Below, in pieces: positions 7,505 through 16,806 of a stretch of DNA of 64,000 bases; the first letter of the stretch is position 1, and each line of letters begins with the position of its first letter. The stretch is taken from NCBI RefSeq assembly GCF_002807665.1, contig NZ_PEAY01000003.1:186503-250502 (forward strand), read 5' to 3'. The notes below the pieces were generated by a model. The model ran no database searches. It was not told the DNA's origin and saw nothing but the letters and a program-made list of their open reading frames with translations. A program made the position numbers and the translations under genes. This DNA comes from Neoalteromonas facilis (lineage in GTDB: Bacteria > Pseudomonadota > Gammaproteobacteria > Enterobacterales > Alteromonadaceae).

Positions 7505-10500
7505 CTATAATGCTATGAGCCGTCTGCGACAATACACTATCATGCTTAAAGCTAATAACATCAAATGTGTTGAGCTGCCGCCACTGCTGTCCCCAGAGTT
7601 ACTACCAGGAGGAGGCGGAGTAATAACGCTAAAAGTGAGACTACTGGTTGTTACCGCGCCAAGATCATCCGTTACGGCAACACTGAATGTATAGCTTCCT
7701 GCTGCCAGAGTGCCAAGCGTGATACTGGCTTGTGTATTGTCCGGAATTGAAACTGATGCGCCACTGGTTTGACTCCATTCCAGTTCAACAATTTCTCCAT
7801 CGTTATCAGTCGCATTGGCGCGCAGCGTGATCGATTGTGACGTTGTAGGCGCGCTTGGGTTAACACTGGTAGAGACAACCGGTGCTTGGTTTTGATTTAC
7901 AACGACATTGACTGACTGTGTCGTTGAAGCGCCTCGGGGATCTGTCGCGGTCAGTTCAAACTCATAGCTGCCAGGGCTAAGACCATTCACTTGTGTGGAA
8001 GCACTATTGGGCGTGACAATTTCTACGTCACTGCCATTTGAAGTGCTCCACTGCAGGGTAAGCGCTTCGTCTTCCGGATCTGTGACCTCTGCACTGAGCG
8101 AGAAAATACGGGTTTCAACGATGTCTTCAGGAGAAACACTGATTTCGCTTATTAGGGGGGCCTGATTTTCTTGGACGACAAGGGTGTCGGTTTCAGTTAC
8201 TGAATTACCCTCTTCATCGAATACCGAAATGGTTATGGGGTATTCTCCAATCTCTAAACCTGGAATAGTAAATGTTGCGGTACTGGCCGTTACATCAAAA
8301 CTGGCTGCGCCATACACTTCGATGATATCGTCGCCTTGCTGCGTTGTTCCAACAATAATCTCTAGTGTGGGCGTTGCCCAATTGATATTTTGATCTCTAT
8401 CGCTAACCGTTATGACTATGTGGGCGTCATCACCAATAATAACGGTTTTGCCAGTAATATTTTCAATGGCTGGAGGGATGACCTCAGGTACTACAGAATA
8501 TTCCAGTAGTTGAGGTAAATAGCCTGAATCAGTAACCTCTATCTGTAACATTAACGGCGTGACACCTTCGACGATGGGGGCTTTACCTGAAAACTGAATG
8601 GTCGTTTGATTGCCAAAGTCGGTTTGGGCAAACGATTGAGCATACTCAAAGTCAGTCATTTGTGGTGTAGACGCTTGGGTAACCGTGACATTGTCCGATT
8701 CACTCAGTCCCATCACGACAAATTCGCCACTTACTGATTCTAATTCAATTAAGAAAGGTGAATTACTGAAATAGTAGGTTAAGAGCTCAGGCAGTTCTCC
8801 TTGGGGATCTAAGTAGATAGTGTTGAAAACGTCATAGTTTTCAAAAGCCGTGTTAACGATTCGGATGGGCAAGTCAAATGGGTTGCGTTGGTCAGTATCG
8901 CTCAAAAGACTGGATATAACGTCAACATTTTCTTTTAACGTTATGTCTATATTACGCTCTTCACCACTCCCCGTTACTTGATAATCAAACCATGTGTCAG
9001 CTTCGCTAATAGCATCGACAATGTCTGCTGTGCCACCATTTTCAGTAAGCGCTATGGCTAACTTGATATCACTGTTGTCAGTGTTGGGGTTAGACAGCGT
9101 AAGCGTGATGCTTTGCTGGTCGTTAGGGTTGAAGAGGTTGAGTATCGTGGTGTCTGGGTACAAATAGTCACTATTAGTGCCATCTGATTGGTAATTGAGG
9201 CTTGTTTCTCCTACTAGTGCGTAACTCGGTGTGCCGCTTTCGTCTACAAAGCGCGCGAAAACACAGGTGTTGTCAGCATACTCACTGAATCTGTCAAAGG
9301 TAAGCTGATTGTTGGCTGTCGCTAGTGAGTTCTCAAATTGACCTCGCGAGGTATAATTATAAAACGTGCAATTGTAGGATAGAATTCGGTAGTCTGTTGC
9401 ACCTTCTACCGTGGGCCAACTTAATGTGAATTCGCCATTTTGAGCGACAATCTGAGTCAAGGATTGCATTCTGCTATAGGAATCTAGTCGAGCAGTGGCA
9501 ACGGCAGTCATGCGTGTTGAACGACTACCATCTGCGGCGTCTTGTTCAGCATCACTTTTACCCATCGGCGTTTCATTGAATAATATGTCTGGGCTTGAAT
9601 AAACGGCTTCATCCGAACAGTTCACACTATCACCTATTTCTCTGCAACTGCTGCCATAGGCCATGGTGGTATAGAAGTCTCCTTCAGGCTCTATGTAGCC
9701 ATAGGGGATGTGAAAATCTATTTGAGAACCGCCACCAATGCTACCGCCTGATAGTGTGAGCCTGTCATGGCGCAGCCCCAAATTATGGCCGACTTCGTGA
9801 GCATAGGTACCGTTGCCTAAGCAAACTAAGCGTGAATATCCTGCGAGAGCATTGAAACTAGTGAAGTCATATTGGTTGGTGGATGAGATGGTGTTACCGT
9901 AATAGGCTCTGCCACATACCTGTGTATCTTGTGCGCCAATAAAATGGACCATGTCAGCTTTATATCTGTCTTTTAGGCGTTTAATTTTCTCGCTACTCCA
10001 CATCCAACTTAAAATGCTAGATGAATCCTCGGTCGGGAAACCTTCAGAGGGCGCGTCACTGACCGGCAATATGCCAACAATGTTATGGGTTACTCCCACA
10101 GATGAACGTTCAAAAACCGAGTTTATAAGGGCATCAGCAGATGCTATGCGGGCAAGTAAATCATAACTAGAGACATTGTCTTCATTGACATATGCTCCTA
10201 AAATCCTCGGGTCATATATCAGTAATACATCCAGAGAGCCGTGGGATTCAGGCTCATTCATGCTGCCCACAGTCGTTGTTTGGTTTCCGCCCGTGATATC
10301 ATTTGGATTAACAATATGTTTAAGGTTTATTGGTTCAGGCAAAGCTTTGATTGACGCTTTAGGAATTTCCAATGGGTCCGATTGTAATTCAATGGCTTTT
10401 CGTACAGTGGTTTGCCCATTTCGCTCGACAATTTCCAATTTGGGTTGATTGGGTAATTTAATCACCGTTAGTGTTGTACTATCAGTTGAAACAATATGCC

Positions 10501-10810
10501 CGACGTTGTGCAGCATACCTGTCGCTGGTGATATCATCTCTAGTCTATAAAACCCTTTGTCGGGCTTACTATTTTCCGCGACTTGCAGAGAATGAAAGTC
10601 GCCATTAATAGACAGTTCTAAAGGTTGGCTAGGAGAGAACTGTTGTTGATTGATTAAATCACTAAATAACGTCGAACGAGATAATTCGACAGAATTAGCG
10701 ACAGCGAGTGTATCGCTATCAAATTCAATTAAGATTTTTTCTATTGCGTGTGCGTAATGCGTTGTGAGCAACGCTAAACCGATCATCCATCCTTTGCCTA
10801 ATACCTTCAT
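7505..10810 (-). CDS. Secreted zinc metalloprotease (reprolysin-like) with Ig/PKD-type repeats and GlyGly-CTERM-type tail
   Basis: 1101 residues. Signal peptide 1-22 (ends HYAHA). The catalytic motif HEVGHNLGLRHD at 338-349 is the extended metzincin zinc site HExxHxxGxxHD, and a Met-turn candidate (YTTMAYGSSC) lies about 30 residues later. The propeptide-like region precedes residue 190. After the protease domain come a fibronectin-like stretch and several Ig/PKD-like repeats (about 790-1060, e.g. LQWSTSNGSDVEIVTP and LEWSQTSGASVSIPD). The protein ends with a Gly/Ser-rich linker (SNSGDSSGGSS), a hydrophobic helix and CRRR. That is the GlyGly-CTERM arrangement, a signal processed by rhombosortase on type II secretion substrates. 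Divergent from another secreted protease gene. Probably degrades environmental protein. Confidence 0.88.
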   Translation of the reverse strand: MKVLGKGWMIGLALLTTHYAHAIEKILIEFDSDTLAVANSVELSRSTLFSDLINQQQFSPSQPLELSINGDFHSLQVAENSKPDKGFYRLEMISPATGMLHNVGHIVSTDSTTLTVIKLPNQPKLEIVERNGQTTVRKAIELQSDPLEIPKASIKALPEPINLKHIVNPNDITGGNQTTTVGSMNEPESHGSLDVLLIYDPRILGAYVNEDNVSSYDLLARIASADALINSVFERSSVGVTHNIVGILPVSDAPSEGFPTEDSSSILSWMWSSEKIKRLKDRYKADMVHFIGAQDTQVCGRAYYGNTISSTNQYDFTSFNALAGYSRLVCLGNGTYAHEVGHNLGLRHDRLTLSGGSIGGGSQIDFHIPYGYIEPEGDFYTTMAYGSSCREIGDSVNCSDEAVYSSPDILFNETPMGKSDAEQDAADGSRSTRMTAVATARLDSYSRMQSLTQIVAQNGEFTLSWPTVEGATDYRILSYNCTFYNYTSRGQFENSLATANNQLTFDRFSEYADNTCVFARFVDESGTPSYALVGETSLNYQSDGTNSDYLYPDTTILNLFNPNDQQSITLTLSNPNTDNSDIKLAIALTENGGTADIVDAISEADTWFDYQVTGSGEERNIDITLKENVDVISSLLSDTDQRNPFDLPIRIVNTAFENYDVFNTIYLDPQGELPELLTYYFSNSPFLIELESVSGEFVVMGLSESDNVTVTQASTPQMTDFEYAQSFAQTDFGNQTTIQFSGKAPIVEGVTPLMLQIEVTDSGYLPQLLEYSVVPEVIPPAIENITGKTVIIGDDAHIVITVSDRDQNINWATPTLEIIVGTTQQGDDIIEVYGAASFDVTASTATFTIPGLEIGEYPITISVFDEEGNSVTETDTLVVQENQAPLISEISVSPEDIVETRIFSLSAEVTDPEDEALTLQWSTSNGSDVEIVTPNSASTQVNGLSPGSYEFELTATDPRGASTTQSVNVVVNQNQAPVVSTSVNPSAPTTSQSITLRANATDNDGEIVELEWSQTSGASVSIPDNTQASITLGTLAAGSYTFSVAVTDDLGAVTTSSLTFSVITPPPPGSNSGDSSGGSSTHLMLLALSMIVYCRRRLIAL

Positions 10811-11038
10811 ATTGATTCCTTGTAGATCTATTTCGCAACTCAGGATATCAGGATAGTACAGTCTTGAAGGGCGTAGGAGATAAAATTTGTATTGTTTCCG
10901 CGATGTTATTACATCCAGCGTTACTCAGAGATGCGGTTTAACCTTTATTAAATGTAAAAAATTCCGACACTGATCTTCGTAACTGTATGAATTTCGTTAA
11001 ACTTTTAAATTGGTTGTTTTTTATTCGGATTTTGGTCT

Positions 11039-11067
11039 TTGCTATTCAATCCTTCTGGGTATATTAT
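11039..11067 (+). promoter_or_regulatory. Candidate sigma-70 promoter of the serine protease gene
   Basis: TTGCTA, a 17-base spacer and TATTAT: four of six and five of six consensus bases at optimal spacing. The start of transcription would be near 11074, giving a leader of about 78 bases. Confidence 0.5.
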
Positions 11068-11113
11068 TTTTGGTGTTGTATGAATTACAACCACATAAAA
11101 CAATAAACAACAG

Positions 11114-11134
11114 CATTTCACAACGCATGAAATG
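11114..11134 (+). promoter_or_regulatory. Small leader hairpin before the serine protease ribosome-binding site
   Basis: CATTTCA, 7-base loop, TGAAATG: a perfect 7-bp stem in the 5' leader, ending a few bases before the AAGGAAG ribosome-binding site. It could stabilise the transcript or influence translation; no factor is suggested. Confidence 0.3.
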
Positions 11135-11151
11135 TGGAATAAGGAAGTAAC

Positions 11152-12342
11152 ATGAAGAAGTTATTCAAGTCTCTACTGATGACGACTGTGGCCAGTGCCG
11201 TCAGCTTAAACCTATCAGCAACAGAAATCTTAGATGGTATCGAAAGTGCCCCAAACTTAGTGACAGTAGGTGCACCGGATGATCCGTTATATGCGAATGC
11301 GGGTGACAACCTCCGCAATGGTGTTGGTTCTATTTTTATTCAATTCAGTGACGGTGGTGGTTTTATCTGTACTGCAAGCGCGATCAGTAAAACACACATC
11401 TTAACTGCGGCGCATTGTGTGCGTAACGCTGGATCATCGTTAACGCGTCTTCGTTTTGTACTTACCGCAGGCTTAGATTCACCAATGATTTTAGACGCAA
11501 GTTCATTCGCTGTTCACCCTTGGTATGACGCGTTGAACCCATACTTAGGCGCTTTTGCTCACGGTGATATTGCCGTTGTTGAATTGGCGGAGCCTTTACC
11601 GGATGAGATCGAAACCTATGAGCTATACAGAACGCCAGATGAGTTTGGTTCGGAAACTCGCCACTATGGTCACGGCCGCTCAGGTAAGGGTAATAAAGGC
11701 GCAACCGGTGATGCGGATTTCTTCTACGCTAGAACGGGTTTAAATCAATATGAAGAAGTGTTAGAGCCTTTCTTGGGTACAGGCATTGAAGATCAGTTAT
11801 TGCATGATTTTGACAGTGGCGGTCGTAAGCACAATGCAATGGAATGGTGGTTCTCATCGGTATTTGTGTGCGGTAATGAAAATGGCACAAATCCCGGTCA
11901 AGCGCGTGACGGCAAGTGTATGTCGAAAAAAGATGGTAGCCATCCTGACTTTAAAGGGTACGGCGCGCTTGAAACAGGCGTAGCGCCGGGTGATTCAGGT
12001 GGTCCTGGCTTCATCAATGGTAAGATTGCAGGTGTTCATTCATTTGGATTTACGCACGGTTGTGACAGTATTTCTAACGGAACAGACTTCACTTGTGGGT
12101 TAGATAGCTCATTTGGAGAAATGTCAGGAGATACGCGTGTTTCCTATCATGCTGGCTGGGTAGATGCAGCTGTTTCAGGTGCTTTCCCATCAACGTCTAT
12201 TCCAGAGGCTATGGCACCTGAGAGCAATGCTACTGATAACGCACAAGCATCTGAAGTATCAGCATTGGTCGGTGAGAAAGCTCGTTTCTTCGTTGAGAAC
12301 GTTGTTTCTGGACAAATGAGCGGGAAAGCCAAAGTTCAATAA
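11152..12342 (+). CDS. Secreted trypsin-like serine protease
   Basis: 396 residues. Signal peptide about 1-23 (LLMTTVASAVSLNLSA). The chymotrypsin-fold catalytic triad is visible: His88 in LTAAHC, Asp139 in HGDIAVVEL, and Ser282 in GDSGGP. The domain starts without the classical IVGG activation motif; the equivalent region reads NGVGSIFIQFSDGGGFICTAS. Paired cysteines are present, as expected for a secreted enzyme. An extension after the protease domain (about 340-396) is acidic/Ala-rich without a known sorting signal. A good ribosome-binding site (AAGGAAG) precedes the ATG, and a strong terminator follows 36 bases after the stop, so it is transcribed alone. Probably an extracellular or periplasmic protein-degrading enzyme. 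Confidence 0.9.
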   Translation: MKKLFKSLLMTTVASAVSLNLSATEILDGIESAPNLVTVGAPDDPLYANAGDNLRNGVGSIFIQFSDGGGFICTASAISKTHILTAAHCVRNAGSSLTRLRFVLTAGLDSPMILDASSFAVHPWYDALNPYLGAFAHGDIAVVELAEPLPDEIETYELYRTPDEFGSETRHYGHGRSGKGNKGATGDADFFYARTGLNQYEEVLEPFLGTGIEDQLLHDFDSGGRKHNAMEWWFSSVFVCGNENGTNPGQARDGKCMSKKDGSHPDFKGYGALETGVAPGDSGGPGFINGKIAGVHSFGFTHGCDSISNGTDFTCGLDSSFGEMSGDTRVSYHAGWVDAAVSGAFPSTSIPEAMAPESNATDNAQASEVSALVGEKARFFVENVVSGQMSGKAKVQ

Positions 12343-12378
12343 CTTGATACGCTTTCTCAAGACTAAAAGAGAATTTAA

Positions 12379-12406
12379 AACGACAGCTTAGGCTGTCGTT
12401 TTTTTT
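12379..12406 (+). terminator. Intrinsic terminator of the serine protease gene
   Basis: Perfect 9-bp stem AACGACAGC / GCTGTCGTT with loop TTAG, followed by a run of T. Confidence 0.9.
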
Positions 12407-12546
12407 AAACGCTAAAGTGGTCTCAGGCCGCGCTGAAAGGGAATATGTAGCCTATAACTACCAAGGGATTGCATTTAATATGTTAATCAAGTGTAAATCT
12501 CATGCTGGCATTGAATGCCCACATGATTATTGTCAGGTAGTTCAAG

Positions 12547-14538
12547 ATGAGGCTCCTTCCTTCATACCGTTTTGGCTTTACTGTTTGTTTCGCCGTTTTA
12601 ATATTAGGATGTGGAGGTGAACAAACCTCTGAATCGCCTGCACCCGCGCCACAACAACCGCCTGTAGAATCCATTACACCTGAAAGAGCAGGCCATTCTG
12701 TGGCTCGAATGTGGAACGAGGCGCTTCTCTTTGCAATCCGAAATGATTTTGCTAGACCTACTGTACATGCGCGCAATCTATTTCATATTTCGGCTTCTAT
12801 GTATGACGCATGGGCAAGTTACGATGCAAATGTCCAACAATACTTATTCGGCGCTAATGTTTCTGGATTTACTTGCACTTCTGACACTGTGTTGGTGCCA
12901 AATGACCGCTTACCGGAGCAAGAAAAAGCAATTAGCTTTGCAGCATACAGGCTGATTAAACACCGTTTTAAATACTCTCCAGGTGTAGGGTTCATTTATG
13001 CACATATTGATGCTCTGATGCAGGAACTGGGGTATGACGCGTCTGATGAGAGCTTAGATTATTCAGCAGGAAATGCAGCTGCGCTGGGCAATGCGATTGC
13101 CGATTGTTATATCTCATTTGGTTTGCAAGACGGCGCAAATGAAGCGGGGTTCTATGAGAATCAGTATTACCAACCGATCAATCCACCATTAGTGCTTGAT
13201 AGCAGTACTCAGGGTAACCCCACAATTCAAGATCTGAACCGCTGGCAACCGTTAGTCATTCAGGGGTTTATCGACCAAGCGGGTAATCGAACTGAGGATG
13301 CACCTGAATTTTTGAGCCCTGAATGGGGGCAAGTGGTGCCATTTTCGCTGTCAATCAACGATAGAAATACGTTTGAGCGTGATGGCTATGATTATCAGGT
13401 ATATCATGATCCTGGTAATCCTCCGTTGCTCGGTTCAGATAGAAGTGAAGAATATCAATGGGGATTTGCGTTAGTGGGGATTTGGTCTTCTCATTTAAGT
13501 ACCCAAGATGACGTGATGTGGGATATATCCCCCAATCGTATTGGCAATATTCAATCCTTCCCACAGAGTTTTGAGGAATACCTGAGCTTTTATAAACAAA
13601 TGGAAGGCGGCGATGCCAGTATTGGTTACGCCGAAAACCCAGTTACGGGTGAACCCTACGAAGAGCAGTGGGTGCCGCGCGGTGACTACACGCGAGTACT
13701 TGCCGAGTTTTGGGCGGATGGCCCCGACTCTGAAACACCACCGGGGCACTGGTTTGTGATCATGAATGAAATTAGTGACCATCCAATGTTGGAAAAGCGC
13801 TGGGGCGGCTCTGGGAGTGTACTGGGAAACTTAGAGTGGGATATTAAGACGTACTTTTCTTTAGGTGGCACTATGCACGATGTGGCAATTTCTGCATGGG
13901 GGATAAAGGGGCGTTACGACTATATTCGGCCCGTTTCTGCAATACGAGCTATGGCTGATAAAGGACAAAGTACTGATCCTGACGGACCATCTTATCATCC
14001 TCTAGGGCTTCCACTGTTGACCGGCTTTATAGAGGTTGTAGAAGCTAATGATCCGCTAGCCGGAGCGGGGCAGGAGCATGTCGGCAAATTAAAGCTATAC
14101 GCATGGAAAGGACCTGATTACATAAACGATCCCAATGAAGATACTGCGGGTGTAGGCTGGGTCTTAGCCGAAAATTGGTGGCCATATCAGAGGCCCACGT
14201 TTGTGACGCCACCTTTTGCAGGATATGTGTCTGGCCACTCTACTTATTCAAGAGCGGCAGCCGAGTTACTGACTCTGATGACTGGAAGTCCATATTTTCC
14301 TGGTGGAATGAGTGACTTTGTAGCACCCGCGAATGATTTTCTAGTGTTTGAGAAGGGGCCGAGTGTGCCTGTAGTACTGCAATGGGCAACGTATAGAGAT
14401 GCGGCCGACCAATGCAGCTTGTCACGTATCTGGGGGGGGATACACCCGCCCGCAGACGATATCCCAGGCCGTGAAATTGGAGAAGCAATAGGGCGAGAAG
14501 CCTTTGCGTTTGCCCAACAATATTTCAGCAATGATTAA
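12547..14538 (+). CDS. Vanadium-dependent haloperoxidase / PAP2-fold lipoprotein
   Basis: 663 residues. The N-terminus has a lipoprotein signal with lipobox ILGC (Cys about 21), followed by a Pro-rich linker. The region LFAIRNDFARPTVHARNLFH and a following 'MYDAWASYD' are typical of bacterial proteins annotated as vanadium-dependent haloperoxidases. The three PAP2/haloperoxidase active-site segments are near the end: KGRYDYIRPVSAIR (K-x6-RP type), YVSGHSTYSRAA (SGH), and SRIWGGIHPPADD (R-x4-G-x-H-x3-D). These residues bind vanadate or phosphate. Sequence alone does not show whether it oxidises halides or acts as a phosphatase. It converges on an FG-GAP/ASPIC lipoprotein gene with five bases between the stops. 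Confidence 0.8.
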   Translation: MRLLPSYRFGFTVCFAVLILGCGGEQTSESPAPAPQQPPVESITPERAGHSVARMWNEALLFAIRNDFARPTVHARNLFHISASMYDAWASYDANVQQYLFGANVSGFTCTSDTVLVPNDRLPEQEKAISFAAYRLIKHRFKYSPGVGFIYAHIDALMQELGYDASDESLDYSAGNAAALGNAIADCYISFGLQDGANEAGFYENQYYQPINPPLVLDSSTQGNPTIQDLNRWQPLVIQGFIDQAGNRTEDAPEFLSPEWGQVVPFSLSINDRNTFERDGYDYQVYHDPGNPPLLGSDRSEEYQWGFALVGIWSSHLSTQDDVMWDISPNRIGNIQSFPQSFEEYLSFYKQMEGGDASIGYAENPVTGEPYEEQWVPRGDYTRVLAEFWADGPDSETPPGHWFVIMNEISDHPMLEKRWGGSGSVLGNLEWDIKTYFSLGGTMHDVAISAWGIKGRYDYIRPVSAIRAMADKGQSTDPDGPSYHPLGLPLLTGFIEVVEANDPLAGAGQEHVGKLKLYAWKGPDYINDPNEDTAGVGWVLAENWWPYQRPTFVTPPFAGYVSGHSTYSRAAAELLTLMTGSPYFPGGMSDFVAPANDFLVFEKGPSVPVVLQWATYRDAADQCSLSRIWGGIHPPADDIPGREIGEAIGREAFAFAQQYFSND

Positions 14539-14543
14539 TTGTT

Positions 14544-16310
14544 CTATTTATCTGGGTGTTCGATAGTCACGAAGCGATTGGCCGGTATATCGTTTAATAC
14601 TGTGTCTTCAACGTCTAAGCCCGGCCATTGAATGCGAATTTCTTCAATAGAGTTCGCATTAGCAATGCCAAAATGCGCTTCGACGGGGGCTTGAGACACA
14701 TATTGCCCTCCCAACTGAAGCTCCTGCATTAAATTCAATTCTCCAGCAGTAATATATATACGAGCCCCGACAGATTGAGAATTAGCTCTTAGCCCACTTA
14801 ATTGAATATTAATAAAGTTGTTGCCATCAGCAAAAGAATCATTGCGGTAGAGTGTTGGTGATAACCCGCTATTAGCAATCAGTGCATCGATATCACCATC
14901 ACGGTCATAGTCATAACAGACTAGGCCACGCCCCATGTCAGTATGGTTTATACCTAGCTCTTCACCTTGCTCACTGAATGTTCCGTCGTGTTGATTGATG
15001 TACAGTAATGCTCGAGTATTTTCAAAGTGATCAAAATTGCCGCTTTGTTGTTGTTCTTCGGTCCAACCGTTATAACCGTTAACGACCAGTAAATCGGCAA
15101 AGCCATCGTTATTAAAATCTGCAAAACAACTGCCCCAAGCCCAATATCCCTGACGCACACCAGCGTAGTCTGTCATATTAAGGAAGTTTCCATTGCCATC
15201 ATTTTGATACAAGCGGTTGCCATCAAACAGGCCTATAGTAAGGAACTCTTCTCGAGTGTCACCGATTGCAGATACAAACCAATCTAAATCTCCATCGTTG
15301 TCATAATCGGCCACAGCAGCGCCCATACCCGCTCTATCGGAAACAACAACAGGAATGGTTTCATCTTTAAACGCTTCACCTGACTGATTCACCAGGTATT
15401 GACTTGTACCCCAGTCAGCGGCGATTAAAAGGTCAGGATACTTATCGTCATTAATATCAGCAAAAGCTGGCGTAAATGAAAATTCATCGCCACTTTCACC
15501 ATCGGCGAGCTTATTGAAGGGCTCAAGTTCCAGGGTATCGCTTACATCTTTATAGACTCCTGGGCTTTCCTGACGCCATAAAAACTCCCAGCGGTGCTGT
15601 TCATTTTCTGGGTCCCAATGGGTGATGAAAATATCTAAATCATTGTCGAGGTCTATATCGCTAACAGCTGTGCTATAAGCGACTTTACTTAACGTTAAAT
15701 CGACTAAATGACTTATATCGTTGAAGCGTTGCCCTCCTTGATTGGCAAATATTTGTATATAAGGGCTTGCCTCTAAATAGCTGATAAGATCTTGGTCACC
15801 GTCATGGTCTATATCCACAAATACAGATGAATGGTCAGTCTCCAATACGCTGATCCCCGCATCAATTGTAATATCTAGGAAATTGAGAGTATCTTGCTGT
15901 GCAAGGAGTTTTCCCTTTTGATTTCGTCCGTGGGTGACGTATAAATCCAATAAACCATCATTATCAATATCATTGACTGCAATGCCGCCAGCCACCCTCG
16001 CTGGAATACTGTCTTGTGCGGATAAATCGACTGAGTAGCATAAGCCCGCAGCGTTGGACACGTCATTAAATGCCATTACGTTTTCTGAAGATGACTGCAA
16101 GCAACCACCAATAGGCAGCGGACTAGAGGTCTGCTGAATCTCAGTTACGGTATAAGACACCAACGGCGCCGGTGGATTTGTCGGTTGTGGGGAAGCGGGA
16201 GGAGGCACTGAAGTGGTTGGGTTATCTCCAGAGCCTCCACACGCGACCAGAAAAATTGCACTCAATACAGATAGTGGTAATACCCGAATAAAGACAGACT
16301 GAATTGACAT
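14544..16310 (-). CDS. CRTAC1-like lipoprotein with FG-GAP/VCBS repeats and ASPIC/UnbV domain
   Basis: 588 residues. Lipoprotein signal with lipobox LVAC (Cys24), then a Pro/Thr linker. From about residue 85 to 470 there are repeated calcium-binding blades with patterns such as DIDNDGLLDLYVTHG, DIDHDGDQDLISY, DYDNDGDLDWFVS and DYDRDGDIDALIAN. This is a seven-bladed FG-GAP/VCBS propeller. The last 90 residues (VGARIYITAGELNLMQELQ through IRIQWPG) match the ASPIC/UnbV domain found after FG-GAP repeats in CRTAC1-family proteins. Likely an outer-membrane, calcium-stabilised surface protein; its function is not established. The convergent neighbour is also a lipoprotein, so the two may work at the same site, but that is only inference. 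Confidence 0.87.
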   Translation of the reverse strand: MSIQSVFIRVLPLSVLSAIFLVACGGSGDNPTTSVPPPASPQPTNPPAPLVSYTVTEIQQTSSPLPIGGCLQSSSENVMAFNDVSNAAGLCYSVDLSAQDSIPARVAGGIAVNDIDNDGLLDLYVTHGRNQKGKLLAQQDTLNFLDITIDAGISVLETDHSSVFVDIDHDGDQDLISYLEASPYIQIFANQGGQRFNDISHLVDLTLSKVAYSTAVSDIDLDNDLDIFITHWDPENEQHRWEFLWRQESPGVYKDVSDTLELEPFNKLADGESGDEFSFTPAFADINDDKYPDLLIAADWGTSQYLVNQSGEAFKDETIPVVVSDRAGMGAAVADYDNDGDLDWFVSAIGDTREEFLTIGLFDGNRLYQNDGNGNFLNMTDYAGVRQGYWAWGSCFADFNNDGFADLLVVNGYNGWTEEQQQSGNFDHFENTRALLYINQHDGTFSEQGEELGINHTDMGRGLVCYDYDRDGDIDALIANSGLSPTLYRNDSFADGNNFINIQLSGLRANSQSVGARIYITAGELNLMQELQLGGQYVSQAPVEAHFGIANANSIEEIRIQWPGLDVEDTVLNDIPANRFVTIEHPDK

Positions 16311-16605
16311 CGAATAGACCTACCTATGTAAACAGGTTGTTAATTAGGCATGAGCATATCGCATTACATTGCAGACTTTTGCCGATTGAGCTGTAGCGGT
16401 ACAAAAATAAGCCTAAATGGACAATAGCTGAGCGGTGAGCTTGGGAGAACGTCAAAATTATGACTAACTTATTGAAATTATTAAATATCAGTCTATAGTC
16501 AAGAGAGTTATTCATACCTAGCTGCGATTAGGCATTCTGTTTTAGTGGCATAAATTCTGTATGGTTTATGAGCGCATCAATGAAGATGAGCTCAAAGGAG
16601 AATTT

Positions 16606-16803
16606 ATGAAAACTAATAAACTAATGGTATTTGCTGCGTTGGCTGTTGTGGCTGGGGTTTCTCACGCTGTGGTAACTACACCACAGACGGTTGTTAACAA
16701 GGATTCAAAGGAGTTTGTGGACGTTTGTAAGCTTTTCCCCGATACCTGCGATGAAGGCACAGATGGTATGGGGAACGGTGGAGGCAAAGAACCACCTCAG
16801 TAA
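16606..16803 (+). CDS. Small secreted peptide, 65 aa, unknown function
   Basis: ATG at 16606 has an ideal ribosome-binding site (AAAGGAG, 5 bases upstream); the frame could open at 16561 but without such a site. A clean signal peptide (LMVFAALAVVAGVSHA) leaves a mature peptide of about 44 residues with two cysteines spaced CX6C (CKLFPDTC), several acidic residues and a Gly-rich, Pro-ending tail (GMGNGGGKEPPQ). The next gene starts 3 bases after its stop, so the two are translationally linked. I do not recognise a family. It could be a small exported partner of the membrane protein, or a secreted peptide with a disulfide loop. Confidence 0.65.
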   Translation: MKTNKLMVFAALAVVAGVSHAVVTTPQTVVNKDSKEFVDVCKLFPDTCDEGTDGMGNGGGKEPPQ

Positions 16804-16806
16804 TAG

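Larger units (their letters stand above)
10811..11151. other. Divergent intergenic region between two secreted protease genes
   Basis: 341 bases without a gene, AT-rich. It holds a plausible sigma-70 promoter for the serine protease (11039-11067), a small hairpin in that gene's leader, and presumably the metalloprotease promoter near 10820-10900, which I cannot place with confidence. Confidence 0.6.

Noticed and set aside
12417-12620. 67-aa plus-strand frame before the haloperoxidase-like gene
   Set aside because: It overlaps the real gene start in another frame and has no ribosome-binding site or recognisable protein pattern.
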